This document shows, one piece after another, positions 23,573-32,454 of a DNA stretch of 33,382 nucleotides. Location: positions 1-33,382 of the forward strand of contig VXRN01000028.1 of NCBI GenBank assembly GCA_009838465.1, in the 5' to 3' direction. This DNA comes from Dehalococcoidia bacterium. GTDB taxonomy: Bacteria; Chloroflexota; Dehalococcoidia; Lucifugimonadales; UBA1123. Below the pieces are notes generated by a model. It did not search any database and was not told the DNA's origin. It worked only from the letters and a program-made list of their open reading frames with translations. The translations under genes and the position numbers were made by a program. Numbering within the stretch: the stretch's first letter is position 1; every line of letters begins with the position of its first letter.

Positions 23573-24901
23573 TCACTTTAGCTTCGGTGGGCGGGCCAGA
23601 AGGAACAGCAAGCCACCCAGCATATTCAGCCCGGCCAGAACAGCGAAAGCGATGGTGTACTCACCTGTGTTGTCTCGAACAATGCCGGCCACTACCGGCG
23701 CTGCCAGCAGCAGTATGTTCATCGGTACCTGGGAGATGCCCATTATCTTGCCGAACGACTTTCGCCCGAAGTATTCTCCTCGTATCGAGACTGTGAGAGG
23801 ATTGCGTCCTCCGAAGCCGATGCCAAACAGCAGCGCGAATCCGTATGCCACGGGGAGCGATGCAGTGCCGAAAGTCAGCAGGAAGACGCCGCTCGCCTGT
23901 ATCCATGTGAATACGAACAGAGCATATCTCTTGGGCACGCGGTCGCCAATGAAACCGCCGACTATCTGGAACAGCATCGAGACGGCGGTGTAGGCGGTTA
24001 TGACGAAGGCGGAGGTCTGCAAGGAATATCCGCGGTCGTCCATCATCGGGGCCAGGTGCGCCATCATCGCTATGAGAATCATGGAAGTGAAGCCGTGGCC
24101 CACGCTGATAAGCCAGAATGCGGGGGTCATCAGCGCCTGTCTGAGGGTGAATTCGGGATCCGTGTCTTGCACCCTGGAACGCTGCCTTCTTTCGGCCTGT
24201 TCAACGGCCTGGTCATCCGGCTTGTCGCCGTCAGGAAGTAGTCCGTAGTCCTCAGGGCGGTCGCGAATAAGCCTGGTGAGCGGAAAGATCACCACTAGTA
24301 CAATGACACCGATGATGACTACTGTCGTCTGCCAGCCCAGCCTGTCGAATTTGGGGTCAATAGCCCAGGCGATGGCTGGTATGAGCACGAGGGTTCCAAT
24401 CCTGCTTACAGAATTGGAAAAGCCCATCGCCTTGGCGCGGTGACGAATGAACCAGTTGTTCAGCATAGTCATCAGGGGGAGCCAGCTGCCGAGGCCTTGG
24501 CCCAGCGCAATGATCATGTATATCAGGTAGAACGTCCACAGATCGCGGAATACCCAGCCGAAAATAGAGACGTCCTGTATCTGGCTGAATAGAATCCACC
24601 CTATGCCCGTGATTATCATACCGATTAGCACGAGCCTTCGCGTGCCGAACTTATCTACAAGAATGCCCTCGATAGGGCCCAGGATCCCACCCTCTATGCG
24701 GGTGAAGGCGAAGGCAAGTGAAAGTTGCGTCCTGGTCCATCCGAAGGTATGTTCCAGCGCGACGAACCAGAGTCCCATGGCGTGGAACACCGGTGTGGAC
24801 GAGATGACCATGACCGAGCCGCTGACACCGACGAGCCACCAGCCGTAGAACACTCTTCGGGGATTGAGTCGGAGACGCGCGACCTCGGATAGCTGACTCA
24901 A
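23573..24901 (-). CDS. MFS transporter (monocarboxylate/oxalate-formate-like)
   Basis: Twelve-span secondary transporter of 442 residues. The N-terminal RRVFYGWWLVGVSGS and the loop 2-3 motif GILVDKFGTRRLVLIG place it near the monocarboxylate/oxalate:formate antiporter group. The central cytoplasmic loop (about 215-250) is polar and charged. It probably moves an organic acid or other small anion. The start is TTG, 11 bp after the Fe-S gene stop, with only a weak ribosome-binding site, so translation may be coupled to the upstream gene. The substrate is probably shared with the Fe-S protein and the cupin. Confidence 0.9.
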   Translation of the reverse strand: MSQLSEVARLRLNPRRVFYGWWLVGVSGSVMVISSTPVFHAMGLWFVALEHTFGWTRTQLSLAFAFTRIEGGILGPIEGILVDKFGTRRLVLIGMIITGIGWILFSQIQDVSIFGWVFRDLWTFYLIYMIIALGQGLGSWLPLMTMLNNWFIRHRAKAMGFSNSVSRIGTLVLIPAIAWAIDPKFDRLGWQTTVVIIGVIVLVVIFPLTRLIRDRPEDYGLLPDGDKPDDQAVEQAERRQRSRVQDTDPEFTLRQALMTPAFWLISVGHGFTSMILIAMMAHLAPMMDDRGYSLQTSAFVITAYTAVSMLFQIVGGFIGDRVPKRYALFVFTWIQASGVFLLTFGTASLPVAYGFALLFGIGFGGRNPLTVSIRGEYFGRKSFGKIMGISQVPMNILLLAAPVVAGIVRDNTGEYTIAFAVLAGLNMLGGLLFLLARPPKLK

Positions 24902-24912
24902 CGTGCTAGAGC

Positions 24913-26199
24913 CTATCCGCCCAGATCCATGCCCATGTCTACTGGAATGTCGCGTTTCTGAAGGGCGTCGTCCAGCTTGGTACGGAATTCATCCCACAGC
25001 GCCTCGCGGCCGTCGTCACCGTTGAGTTCCTGGACGCGCTCGCGGTATTCGTCCATGACCAGGTCTTCGGACCTTCCCATCGGCATATCGAAGAACCCCG
25101 CCTCGAACTTGGGCAGGCGTCCAGGTGGGAAGTACCCCTTGTCGGGCAGGCTATAACCCTCCAGGTTGTCGCTGTTCTTGCCTATGACCCTTCCCGTTTC
25201 GACGTAATATTTCATCACTTCGGGCAGGCCGTAGCGCTGGACAGGACAGACCTTCATGCACACGCCGCAGCCGGAGTAGCGGGTCATCACCGGGCGGCAG
25301 CGACGGAAGTCCAGCTTGCTCTTCTCGACGCCTCGGAACCAGACCTTGTTCTGGTTGATAGCGCGACCAGGGCAGCGCATCGAGCAGATGTGGCATAACT
25401 CGCAGAACTTGGTGACGCCGTAGTCAACCGGCCTGTCGTGGGTAATCAGCGCGTTAGTGGTGATTACCTGGAGCCGCGCGCGCGAGCCGAAATGAGGCGA
25501 CAGGAGCTGGCCGTTGACTCCGAGCTGTCCCAGGCCTGCCTGCACGAACAGCGGTATCATCGGGCCGAAGTGCCATGTTGGACCCCACACCTGGGCGGGG
25601 TATCCGAGGGAGTGTATGAACTCCATAAGCTCTTTCGCCATTTCAGCCTGCTTCATATGGGCTTCGCCGTGCGCCTCTTCCGCGTCGAGGCTGGGCAGCG
25701 ACTGTGTGGCTATGTAGTCTTGCTCGACGGCGAGACATATGGCGTGTTTGAGTTCGGCACGGACATACTCACGCTTGCTCTTGTAGATGTAGCGTCGGTC
25801 GAAGTTGGTGAAACCGACCTCACCGTAGCCCAGTTCGCGGGCCTTGTCGCGTATCGCTTCGGTCACATCCTTGCCAGGCGCGGGATCCGCAGTCGGCTCC
25901 ATATACCTGGTGGACTTGAGCCACTCCACGACGGGTTCGATTTCGGATTGGTGCTTGCGGTAGAGTTCGGCGGTCTCCGGCGCGGCGTCTTCCCGGACGT
26001 CGAGCGCCCAGAGCGAGGAGGCGCTGTGCTCCACCGCGACACTTTCCAGCGGGTACTCGCGGGTGTAGTAGGTGATCTCGTTGTCCCTTGTGGGAGTTCC
26101 GGGCGTCGACTTCAGGTCGGCGGCAATCGGAATCTGGACGTCGTCGTCCCCGTGTCGCCTCCCGGGCCTGTTTACATGGTATCCGACTCTTCGCGCCAT
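24913..26199 (-). CDS. Reductive-dehalogenase-like / QueG-like double [4Fe-4S] protein
   Basis: Iron-sulfur oxidoreductase of 428 residues related to the C-terminal part of reductive dehalogenases and epoxyqueuosine reductase. Cluster 1 is Cys266, 269, 272, 276 (CELCHICSMRCP). Cluster 2 uses Cys311, 314, 318 (CGVCMKVCP) with an upstream Cys301. The preceding GLGQLGVNGQLLSPHFGSRAR segment is the family's cobalamin-site loop. There is no Tat signal and no membrane-anchor gene beside it, so a respiratory RdhA is unlikely; it is probably cytoplasmic. It heads a run with an MFS transporter and a cupin, suggesting uptake and reductive attack on a small (perhaps halogenated) compound. ATG 26199 has AGAAGGGGA just upstream; the longer frame lacks a site. 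Confidence 0.85.
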   Translation of the reverse strand: MARRVGYHVNRPGRRHGDDDVQIPIAADLKSTPGTPTRDNEITYYTREYPLESVAVEHSASSLWALDVREDAAPETAELYRKHQSEIEPVVEWLKSTRYMEPTADPAPGKDVTEAIRDKARELGYGEVGFTNFDRRYIYKSKREYVRAELKHAICLAVEQDYIATQSLPSLDAEEAHGEAHMKQAEMAKELMEFIHSLGYPAQVWGPTWHFGPMIPLFVQAGLGQLGVNGQLLSPHFGSRARLQVITTNALITHDRPVDYGVTKFCELCHICSMRCPGRAINQNKVWFRGVEKSKLDFRRCRPVMTRYSGCGVCMKVCPVQRYGLPEVMKYYVETGRVIGKNSDNLEGYSLPDKGYFPPGRLPKFEAGFFDMPMGRSEDLVMDEYRERVQELNGDDGREALWDEFRTKLDDALQKRDIPVDMGMDLGG

Positions 26200-26237
26200 G
26201 ATTGATTCCCCTTCTCGCGTTGGTGATCCCAAAGGCG

Positions 26238-26267
26238 AGTGTAGTTTCTGCCCCTAACTTATGTCAA
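26238..26267 (-). promoter_or_regulatory. Sigma-70-type promoter of the Fe-S/MFS/cupin run
   Basis: Minus-strand TTGACA (26267-26262), 18-bp spacer, TACACT (26243-26238, four of six). The ATG at 26199 is about 32 nt downstream of the predicted transcription start. Confidence 0.55.
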
Positions 26268-26321
26268 CGAATGTGCGTCAACACTCAAGGTCTTTCGGTT
26301 ATCTCCCGATACTACTTCTGT

Positions 26322-26382
26322 CGTTCGCCCTGAGCCTGTCGAAGGGCCGCCCGTTCATGGTTCGACAAGCTCACCACGAACG
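26322..26382. repeat. MITE-like imperfect inverted repeat
   Basis: 22-bp arms (26322-26343 and 26361-26382) matching at 18 of 22 positions around a 17-bp centre. The arms contain TGAGC(C/T)TGTCGAA, a word I recognise from repeats dispersed in diverse bacterial genomes. It sits after the exporter stop and could also fold in the exporter transcript. Confidence 0.7.
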
Positions 26383-26551
26383 TACTTGGTTTAATTGGTT
26401 GATAATTGAAAGACCCTGCGGCAACACCCTGTTGACACGAAATACGGCTCATGCATGGAGTGTCCGGACTTTCGGCTTCCTAGCGAATGTGAAGATGTCC
26501 TGGCACTCATGCGCAACTTGGCGTATTGAACCGGGGCAGCCATTTCTAGAA

Positions 26552-28387
26552 TCAGCGCACTGGCATCTCAGGTTCTTCACGCGCCGCGTAGTTCATCTGA
26601 TACAGGTGCGCGTACAGGCCGTCTTTCGCCATTAGTTCTTCATGCGTGCCCACTTCCATCACTTCCCCGAAGTTCAATACTACGATCTTGTCCGCGCCTC
26701 GTATCGTGGAGAGTCTATGCGCTATCACGATGGCAGTTCTATCCGTAAGCAACTCCGTGAGCGCGATCTGTATCAGCAGCTCGGTGTAGCTGTCTATGTT
26801 GGCGGTGGCCTCATCGAGGATGAGAATCTTCGGGTCCGCGACGATTGCGCGCGCGAAACTGAGCAACTGTCTCTGGCCGACACTCAGGTTGGTGCCGCGC
26901 TCGGCCAGATATGTGTCGTAGCCGTTTTCAAGCTCCATGATGAAGTCGTGCGCGCCGACCGCTTCGGCGGCTTCTATCATCCGCTCGTCGGTCGCCTCGG
27001 TGTGGCTGTACTTTATGTTCTCGCGGACCGTACCTGAGAAGAGATAAGGCTCCTGGAGAACCATGCTCATCTGGCTGGCGAGCGAACTCCTGGCGACGTC
27101 TCGCACGTCGTATCCGTCAACCAGAACCGCGCCGCGGCCCTCCTCCACGTCGTAGAACCTGGACATCAGGCTGATGAGTGTGGTCTTGCCAGCGCCGGTA
27201 GGCCCAACTATCGCTACCACCTCGCCGGGCTCAACGTGCAGATTGACGTTCTTTATTACGTCCTCGCCTTCGACGTAGCTGAAGCTCACATCCTGGAGTT
27301 CTATCTCGCCACTGATTTCGGGAAGTTCCGTGGCGTTGGCGGCGTCAACCAGCTCGGGCTCCCAGTCCAGCAGGTCGAATATACGCGAGCCGGAGGCCAT
27401 GGAGCGCTGAAGCTGGGTGTACATCATTGTCAGGTTCCGGATCGGGTCGAAGAAGCGCTGGATATAGAGGATGAATGCGACGAGAACTCCCGCCTCGGCC
27501 AATTCTCCGTCAATGACCATCTGTGATCCGAAGAATATGGCGAGCCCGATGGCCAGTGCGGTGAGGATGTCAACAGCGGGAATGAGGCCGTTGGACATTC
27601 TTCCGGCCCACAGATTCGCCTCGCGGTGGGTTACGTTCAGACCATCGAAGTTTCTGAGGTTGCGATCCTGGCGGTTCATAGACTGGACGACGCGGACGCC
27701 GGTGATATTCTGGTTGAGTTCTCCGTTGACTATGGATATGGCGCGTCGTATCTCCATGAAGGCCCTGCGCGCGAGCGGCTGCCAGATGATCATAGTCAAT
27801 ATCAGAAGGGGCAATACCGCCAGCGTGATTAGCCCGAGCTTGAAATTCATGATGAGCAGGGCGGCCACGATACCGATCAGGCTCAGCAGTTCCCCGAGTG
27901 TCATGACGACGAGCGCGCTGAACTCCTGAAGCTGGCCGACGTCGCCCTGCGTTCGAGACATAAGCCGACCCACCTCCATCCTGTCGAAGAAGGATACGGA
28001 GTGTTTCTGGACGTGGCCGAAGACATCTCGGCGCAGGTTATATAGAACGCCCTGGCCGACCTTTTCCATGGAGAACTGCTGGGTGAAGTTGGTGACCCAG
28101 TTGACGGCGGCTATGGATACGAAGATGCCGAAGATCCAGGTCAGGCCGGCGAAGTCGCCCACCTTTATATAGCTGTCAATGGCTATCTTTATCATGAATG
28201 GTACGGCGGTCTGCGTGACGGTGTATATCAGCATCGAGACCGTAGCAAGTATGACCAGTCCCTTGAAGGGCCATATATAGGGCAAGAGCCGCAGAATGAC
28301 CCGCTGGTCGTAAACAGATCCGAAGACTTCCTCGTCAATATGTCCGCGCCTGGCTGAGTTGGTGCCGAAGGCGGATCCCATCATCAT
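26552..28387 (-). CDS. ABC exporter subunit B, canonical-Walker-B half (611 aa)
   Basis: Half-size type IV ABC exporter: six membrane spans (about 30-330) and an ATPase domain (about 355-600). Walker A GPTGAGKTT is at 395-403, Walker B ILILDE ends with catalytic Glu526, and the H-loop is His557. The signature reads LSVGQ (501-505) instead of LSGGQ. This pattern fits the partner of the 597-residue subunit upstream: its altered signature would face the partner's altered Walker B. It probably exports drugs, lipids or peptides. AGGAAGGA lies ten bases upstream of the first ATG. Three consecutive Met codons leave the exact start open by two residues. It follows its partner by 50 bp. Confidence 0.93.
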   Translation of the reverse strand: MMMGSAFGTNSARRGHIDEEVFGSVYDQRVILRLLPYIWPFKGLVILATVSMLIYTVTQTAVPFMIKIAIDSYIKVGDFAGLTWIFGIFVSIAAVNWVTNFTQQFSMEKVGQGVLYNLRRDVFGHVQKHSVSFFDRMEVGRLMSRTQGDVGQLQEFSALVVMTLGELLSLIGIVAALLIMNFKLGLITLAVLPLLILTMIIWQPLARRAFMEIRRAISIVNGELNQNITGVRVVQSMNRQDRNLRNFDGLNVTHREANLWAGRMSNGLIPAVDILTALAIGLAIFFGSQMVIDGELAEAGVLVAFILYIQRFFDPIRNLTMMYTQLQRSMASGSRIFDLLDWEPELVDAANATELPEISGEIELQDVSFSYVEGEDVIKNVNLHVEPGEVVAIVGPTGAGKTTLISLMSRFYDVEEGRGAVLVDGYDVRDVARSSLASQMSMVLQEPYLFSGTVRENIKYSHTEATDERMIEAAEAVGAHDFIMELENGYDTYLAERGTNLSVGQRQLLSFARAIVADPKILILDEATANIDSYTELLIQIALTELLTDRTAIVIAHRLSTIRGADKIVVLNFGEVMEVGTHEELMAKDGLYAHLYQMNYAAREEPEMPVR

Positions 28388-28437
28388 GGGTGTCTGGTCC
28401 TTCCTGGATTACAGATATGGATTTTGGTCATTCGCAT

Positions 28438-30231
28438 TCAGTTGCCGGCTACCGGAATGGGCGACTCTATCTCTCGCATAACATCTTCCTGCGGCCTGAG
28501 CTGGAGTTCGTAAATCTCCCGATACAGGCCATTCAATTCGAGAAGTTCGTCATGAGTGCCGCGTTCGGCTATCTGTCCGTTTCTCAATACGACGATCACA
28601 TCGGCTCGGTGGACGGTGCTGAGCCTGTGAGCTATCACAAAGGTCGTCCTGCCCGCCATGACGGATTCCATGGCCTTGCGGATGAGTTCCTCGGTCCGAG
28701 CGTCCACGCTGGACGTGGAATCGTCCAGAATCAGGATTGGGGGATCGAGCAGCACCGCCCTGGCGATAGACATCCGCTGTCGCTGTCCGCCGGACAGGTT
28801 GGCGCCGCGCTCCACTATCTCGGTATCGTAGCCGTCGGGCAACGACTCTATGAAGTCGTGCATCTGCGCGATCCTGGCAGCATTCTCAATCTGTTCTTGA
28901 GACGCGTCCACATTTCCGTAGGCTATGTTCTCGCGTATGGATGTGCTGAATAGGAACACGTCCTGCTGTACGATGCCTATGTTCCTGCGCAGGGATTCGA
29001 GGGTGACGTTCCTGATGTCTCTGCCGTCTATCGTTATACGGCCCCCGGTGACGTCGTAGAACCGGGGAATGAGGTTTACGACGCTCGTCTTCCCGCTTCC
29101 GGGCGGGCCGAGTAGCGCTATGACCTGACCCGGCTCGGCCTCCAGGTCTATGCTTCGGAGCACACGCTTGGTGTGATCGTAGCTAAAGGTTACGCTCTCG
29201 AACTTCACCCGGCCTCGAGGGCGAGTCATATCACGCGCGTTTTCCTCTTCTTGCACAGGGGACTTCGTGTCGAGTATCTCGAACAGTCTCTGTCCGGCGG
29301 AGGCTGCGCGCGCGTATGAATTGACCAGCCAGCCAGCCATTCGCACGGGCATCTGGAGCATCTGAAGGTATATTAGGAACTCGGCCAGTTCACCCGGAGT
29401 CATGTGCCCATCCATCACTCTACGACCGCCGAAGAACAGTATAAGTCCGACGGCGAGAAGGAACGTGAACAGCATGAACGAGGTGCTGGAAGCGCGCATT
29501 CTCTCAGCTTGTATGAAGTAGCCGACGAGTTCCTTGTTGCGGGTATCGAACTTGGCCTCTTCATATGGCTCGGCGGCAAATGCCTTGACCACGCGCACGC
29601 CCGTGAAGTTCTCCTGAAGCACATTGCTCATTTCGGCCATCTTCTGCTGAACGATAAGCCAGAGACGCCTCATCTTGAGCCTGATTACAGCGGAGTAGAT
29701 CATCACGACGGGCATGAAGCTGGCGCTAATGAGGCCTAGCCGCCAGTCCCTCACGAACAGGATTGCCGCAACGACGATGAACAGGCCCATGAAGTACGGC
29801 GTCCGCACCAGCCCCATGTTTATGAACATTCGGATGTTCTCGACATCAGTGATTGCGCGCGACATGAGGGAGCCGGTGTGATGCCGGTCATGGAATCCGA
29901 AACTCATGTGCTGGACGTGGTTGTACAGCCTGTTTCGGATATCATAGGAGACGAACTGTGAGACGGCTTCACCAAGATATTGCTGGAAGTATGTGAGTAT
30001 GCCTCGGATCAGCATGAGGCCGAAGATTATGCCTACCGTCGTGAGCATGGCCGACTGCGAATATGCGCCTGCGCCGGAGTCGAATATCTCGATGATTCCA
30101 TCTATGGCCCTTCGCACATAGGGGGGAATCAGTACATAAGCAATAAGCGCTCCTATCATGCTCAGGTAGGCAAATATGAGCCGCCACTTGTGGTTGAGCG
30201 CTATGCGGATGATTCGGGCGATTTCTATCAT
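28438..30231 (-). CDS. ABC exporter subunit A, degenerate-Walker-B half (597 aa)
   Basis: Half-size type IV ABC exporter with six membrane spans (about 15-300) and an ATPase domain (about 343-580). Walker A GPPGSGKTS is at 375-383, the signature LSGGQ is canonical (479-483), and the H-loop is His535. Walker B reads ILILDD, so the catalytic Glu is replaced by Asp504, as in the non-hydrolysing site of heterodimeric exporters such as BmrCD or TM287/288. It probably forms a heterodimer with the 611-residue subunit downstream, giving one active and one degenerate site. AGGGA lies eight bases before ATG 30231. Confidence 0.93.
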   Translation of the reverse strand: MIEIARIIRIALNHKWRLIFAYLSMIGALIAYVLIPPYVRRAIDGIIEIFDSGAGAYSQSAMLTTVGIIFGLMLIRGILTYFQQYLGEAVSQFVSYDIRNRLYNHVQHMSFGFHDRHHTGSLMSRAITDVENIRMFINMGLVRTPYFMGLFIVVAAILFVRDWRLGLISASFMPVVMIYSAVIRLKMRRLWLIVQQKMAEMSNVLQENFTGVRVVKAFAAEPYEEAKFDTRNKELVGYFIQAERMRASSTSFMLFTFLLAVGLILFFGGRRVMDGHMTPGELAEFLIYLQMLQMPVRMAGWLVNSYARAASAGQRLFEILDTKSPVQEEENARDMTRPRGRVKFESVTFSYDHTKRVLRSIDLEAEPGQVIALLGPPGSGKTSVVNLIPRFYDVTGGRITIDGRDIRNVTLESLRRNIGIVQQDVFLFSTSIRENIAYGNVDASQEQIENAARIAQMHDFIESLPDGYDTEIVERGANLSGGQRQRMSIARAVLLDPPILILDDSTSSVDARTEELIRKAMESVMAGRTTFVIAHRLSTVHRADVIVVLRNGQIAERGTHDELLELNGLYREIYELQLRPQEDVMREIESPIPVAGN

Positions 30232-30318
30232 ATATTGTCCCTGCGCGAACCTCCCTTGCAGGAATGGGAAGGCGGGAAAATTCGATCGCGAACCTGAATC
30301 TCCAACCCCTAAAGCGAT

Positions 30319-30349
30319 ATTGTACTACTCATTGGTGGGGCAATTGCAA
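30319..30349 (-). promoter_or_regulatory. Weak promoter candidate for the ABC exporter pair
   Basis: Minus-strand TTGCAA (30349-30344), 19-bp spacer, TACAAT (30324-30319). The -10 is good, the spacing long. It is the best candidate in the 203-bp gap before the exporter pair. Confidence 0.3.
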
Positions 30350-30434
30350 GACTAATGTATCGGAGAAGTTCGGAATTTTGTTTCATAAATAGCCAAGGGC
30401 AGAGGAATTTGGGCTGTCCGAATGGCCCCGGAAG

Positions 30435-31688
30435 TCACTCGTATCTGAGAGCCTCAATGGGGTGGAGGCGAGCGGCGCGTATGGCGGGGTAGATGCCGAA
30501 GAACAGACCTATGCCGATGGACACTGTGCAGGCGAGCAGTGCGATATCGGGAGTGATCGTTATGATAATCTCGGAATCAGGGCCGAATATCGGCTGCCCG
30601 CTGATAGCGGAGACGATTCCGTAGGCTAGGCCCAGACCGACGAGGCCTCCTGTGAAGCTGAGCATCGAGGCTTCCGCCATGAACTGAAACATCACGTCGC
30701 GCCGCTTCGCACCCATAGCCTTGCGTATGCCTATCTCGCGGGTGCGCTCGGTGACCGTTACCAGCATGATGTTCATTATGCCGATGCCGCCGACGAGCAG
30801 GCTTATGCCCGCTATACTGCCGAGGAATATCACGATAACCTGAGTGGCGCTCTCTATGGCGGCTATGGCGTCCTGCTGTGTGGAGATGGTGAAGTCGTCC
30901 TCTTCCGTGATGCGGTGTCGCAGCCTCAGAATCGCGCTTACCTCGTCCTGGGCGGCTTCGATAGTTTCCGTGGAGGCGGCCTGAACGTTGATGCTGTCCA
31001 CAGAGATCTCGCCCTGTTCGTTTCGGCGGTGGTCAATCCTGTAGTGAGCAGTGGTTATAGGAACCAGTAGGCGATTGTCCAGAAATCCAAAAAGCCCCTC
31101 CTGGCTTTCCAGCACTCCTATGATTGTGAACGGCCTGTCGTTGAGCTTGATGGTCTGGCCAACGGGGTCTCTGTATCCGAATAGGAACTCCGAAACGCCC
31201 GCTCCGATGACCGTCACCGAAGCCGCTTCCTCGATGTGCTTGTGCGAAATGAAGTCACCAGTCGTCACGTTGTAGTTGCGAACCGTTTCATAGTCCGGCG
31301 TTACGCCCACCACCTGCGCCCAATCCTCGTTCCTGCGGGATACCACGTGAGAGAAGGTACTGATTTCCGGGGCCACTCCGGCCACGGAAAGCGCGTATTC
31401 CGAGTCGCGTATCGCGTATGCGTCCTCCAGGGTCAGAGTCATTTCGTCGCCCCCTTCCCCGAAGAACGCTCCGAAGCCGCCCTCGGTGGAGCCGGCAGTC
31501 ACGGTAATCAGATTCGCCCCCAGTCCCTCGAATTCGGACGTGATTGACGCCTGGACGCCGCGGCCCATTGACACCAGCACTATCACTGCCGTCACGCCTA
31601 TGACTATGCCCAGCAGGGTCAGGCTGGCGCGCATCTTGTTCGCAGTCAAGGAGGTCAGCGCGGTAACGAGTATGTCTATGGGATTCAA
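30435..31688 (-). CDS. MacB/FtsX-type ABC transporter permease
   Basis: Four-span permease of a MacB-type mechanotransmission transporter, 417 residues. Span 1 is near 20-43 (SLTLLGIVIGVTAVIVLVSMG). A large extracytoplasmic domain (about 45-285) follows. Three C-terminal spans (about 290-405) include the family motif RTREIGIRKAMGAKRRD just before span 3. The ATPase is a separate gene here, unlike E. coli MacB where it is fused. The start is TTG, overlapping the ATPase stop by TTGA (31688-31685), so translation is coupled. It works with the adaptor at 32441-33382 to drive export of a peptide, lipid or drug; an outer-membrane partner is not in the window. Confidence 0.93.
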   Translation of the reverse strand: MNPIDILVTALTSLTANKMRASLTLLGIVIGVTAVIVLVSMGRGVQASITSEFEGLGANLITVTAGSTEGGFGAFFGEGGDEMTLTLEDAYAIRDSEYALSVAGVAPEISTFSHVVSRRNEDWAQVVGVTPDYETVRNYNVTTGDFISHKHIEEAASVTVIGAGVSEFLFGYRDPVGQTIKLNDRPFTIIGVLESQEGLFGFLDNRLLVPITTAHYRIDHRRNEQGEISVDSINVQAASTETIEAAQDEVSAILRLRHRITEEDDFTISTQQDAIAAIESATQVIVIFLGSIAGISLLVGGIGIMNIMLVTVTERTREIGIRKAMGAKRRDVMFQFMAEASMLSFTGGLVGLGLAYGIVSAISGQPIFGPDSEIIITITPDIALLACTVSIGIGLFFGIYPAIRAARLHPIEALRYE

Positions 31689-32404
31689 GTAGTCACCGCT
31701 CCACGCGCTTCGCTCTCCGCCTTCAGTCTGGCTACCGAACTATCCCCCACTATCTGGCCGTCCAGCATGGATACGATGCGGTCAGTCTCGTAGGCCACGT
31801 CGAGCTCGTGGGTTACAACGATCACGGTCTGGCCTTCGTTCTTGTTCAGGCCCTTGAGAACTTCCATTATGTCCTCGCTGGACTGGCTGTCCAGGTTACC
31901 GGTAGGTTCGTCGGCCAGCACGATGCGGGGCCGCTTTACCAGCGCGCGCGCTATGCCGACGCGTTGCTGCTGTCCGCCGGACATCTCCGTGGGCTTATGG
32001 TTCGCGCGATCTGCGAGTCCGACGCGCTCAAGCGCCTCCAGGGCGCGACGCTTCCGACCGAACGCGCTTCCATATACCAGCGGCAGTTCCACGTTGGCGC
32101 GTGCGCTCATGCGGGGCAGCAGGTTGTAGGTCTGGAACACGAAACCTATCTGACGTCCGCGTATCTCGGACAGCCGGTTGTCGGACAGTGAGCCTATCTC
32201 CTGTCCGTCCAGGTAGTATTTTCCGTCGGTGGGAGCGTCCAGGCAGCCTATGACGTTCATAAGGGTGGACTTGCCTGAGCCTGACGGACCCATTATCGCC
32301 ACCATCTCGCCTTCCTCTATGTCGAGCGAGACTCCCTGAAGCGCACCCACTTCTATCTGTCCCATCTTGTATATCTTGGTGATGTCTTCCAGATGTATCA
32401 ACAT
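31685..32404 (-). CDS. MacB/LolD-type ABC transporter ATPase
   Basis: ATPase of the MacAB-like system, 239 residues. Walker [11 protein letters not shown]-loop [12 protein letters not shown], signature MSGGQQQR (the usual Leu replaced by Met), Walker [13 protein letters not shown] and H-loop VTHE are intact and spaced as in the LolD/MacB family. AGGA lies ten bases before ATG 32404. It is 36 bp downstream of the adaptor gene and overlaps the permease start, so the adaptor, ATPase and permease form one unit. Confidence 0.95.
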   Translation of the reverse strand: MLIHLEDITKIYKMGQIEVGALQGVSLDIEEGEMVAIMGPSGSGKSTLMNVIGCLDAPTDGKYYLDGQEIGSLSDNRLSEIRGRQIGFVFQTYNLLPRMSARANVELPLVYGSAFGRKRRALEALERVGLADRANHKPTEMSGGQQQRVGIARALVKRPRIVLADEPTGNLDSQSSEDIMEVLKGLNKNEGQTVIVVTHELDVAYETDRIVSMLDGQIVGDSSVARLKAESEARGAVTT

Positions 32405-32429
32405 TGGCGTGTGTTCCTGCTTGTGTCGT

Positions 32430-32454
32430 CCGGCCTTGGCTTAGCCTGGGCCGG
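32430..32454. repeat. Imperfect palindrome over the adaptor stop codon
   Basis: Arms of 11 bases matching at 9 positions (CCGGCC at 32430-32435, GGCCGG at 32449-32454) around the loop TTA, which is the TAA stop of the adaptor gene. The transcript could form a stable hairpin with the stop codon in its loop. No T-tract follows, so it is not a classical terminator. Confidence 0.5.

Larger units (their letters stand above)
26200..26551. other. 352-bp intergenic region
   Basis: Between the Fe-S gene start and the ABC exporter stop. It holds the promoter above and the MITE-like inverted repeat at 26322-26382. The rest (26383-26551) has no convincing gene or RNA; a 124-residue open frame across it has no protein-like composition. 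Confidence 0.65.
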
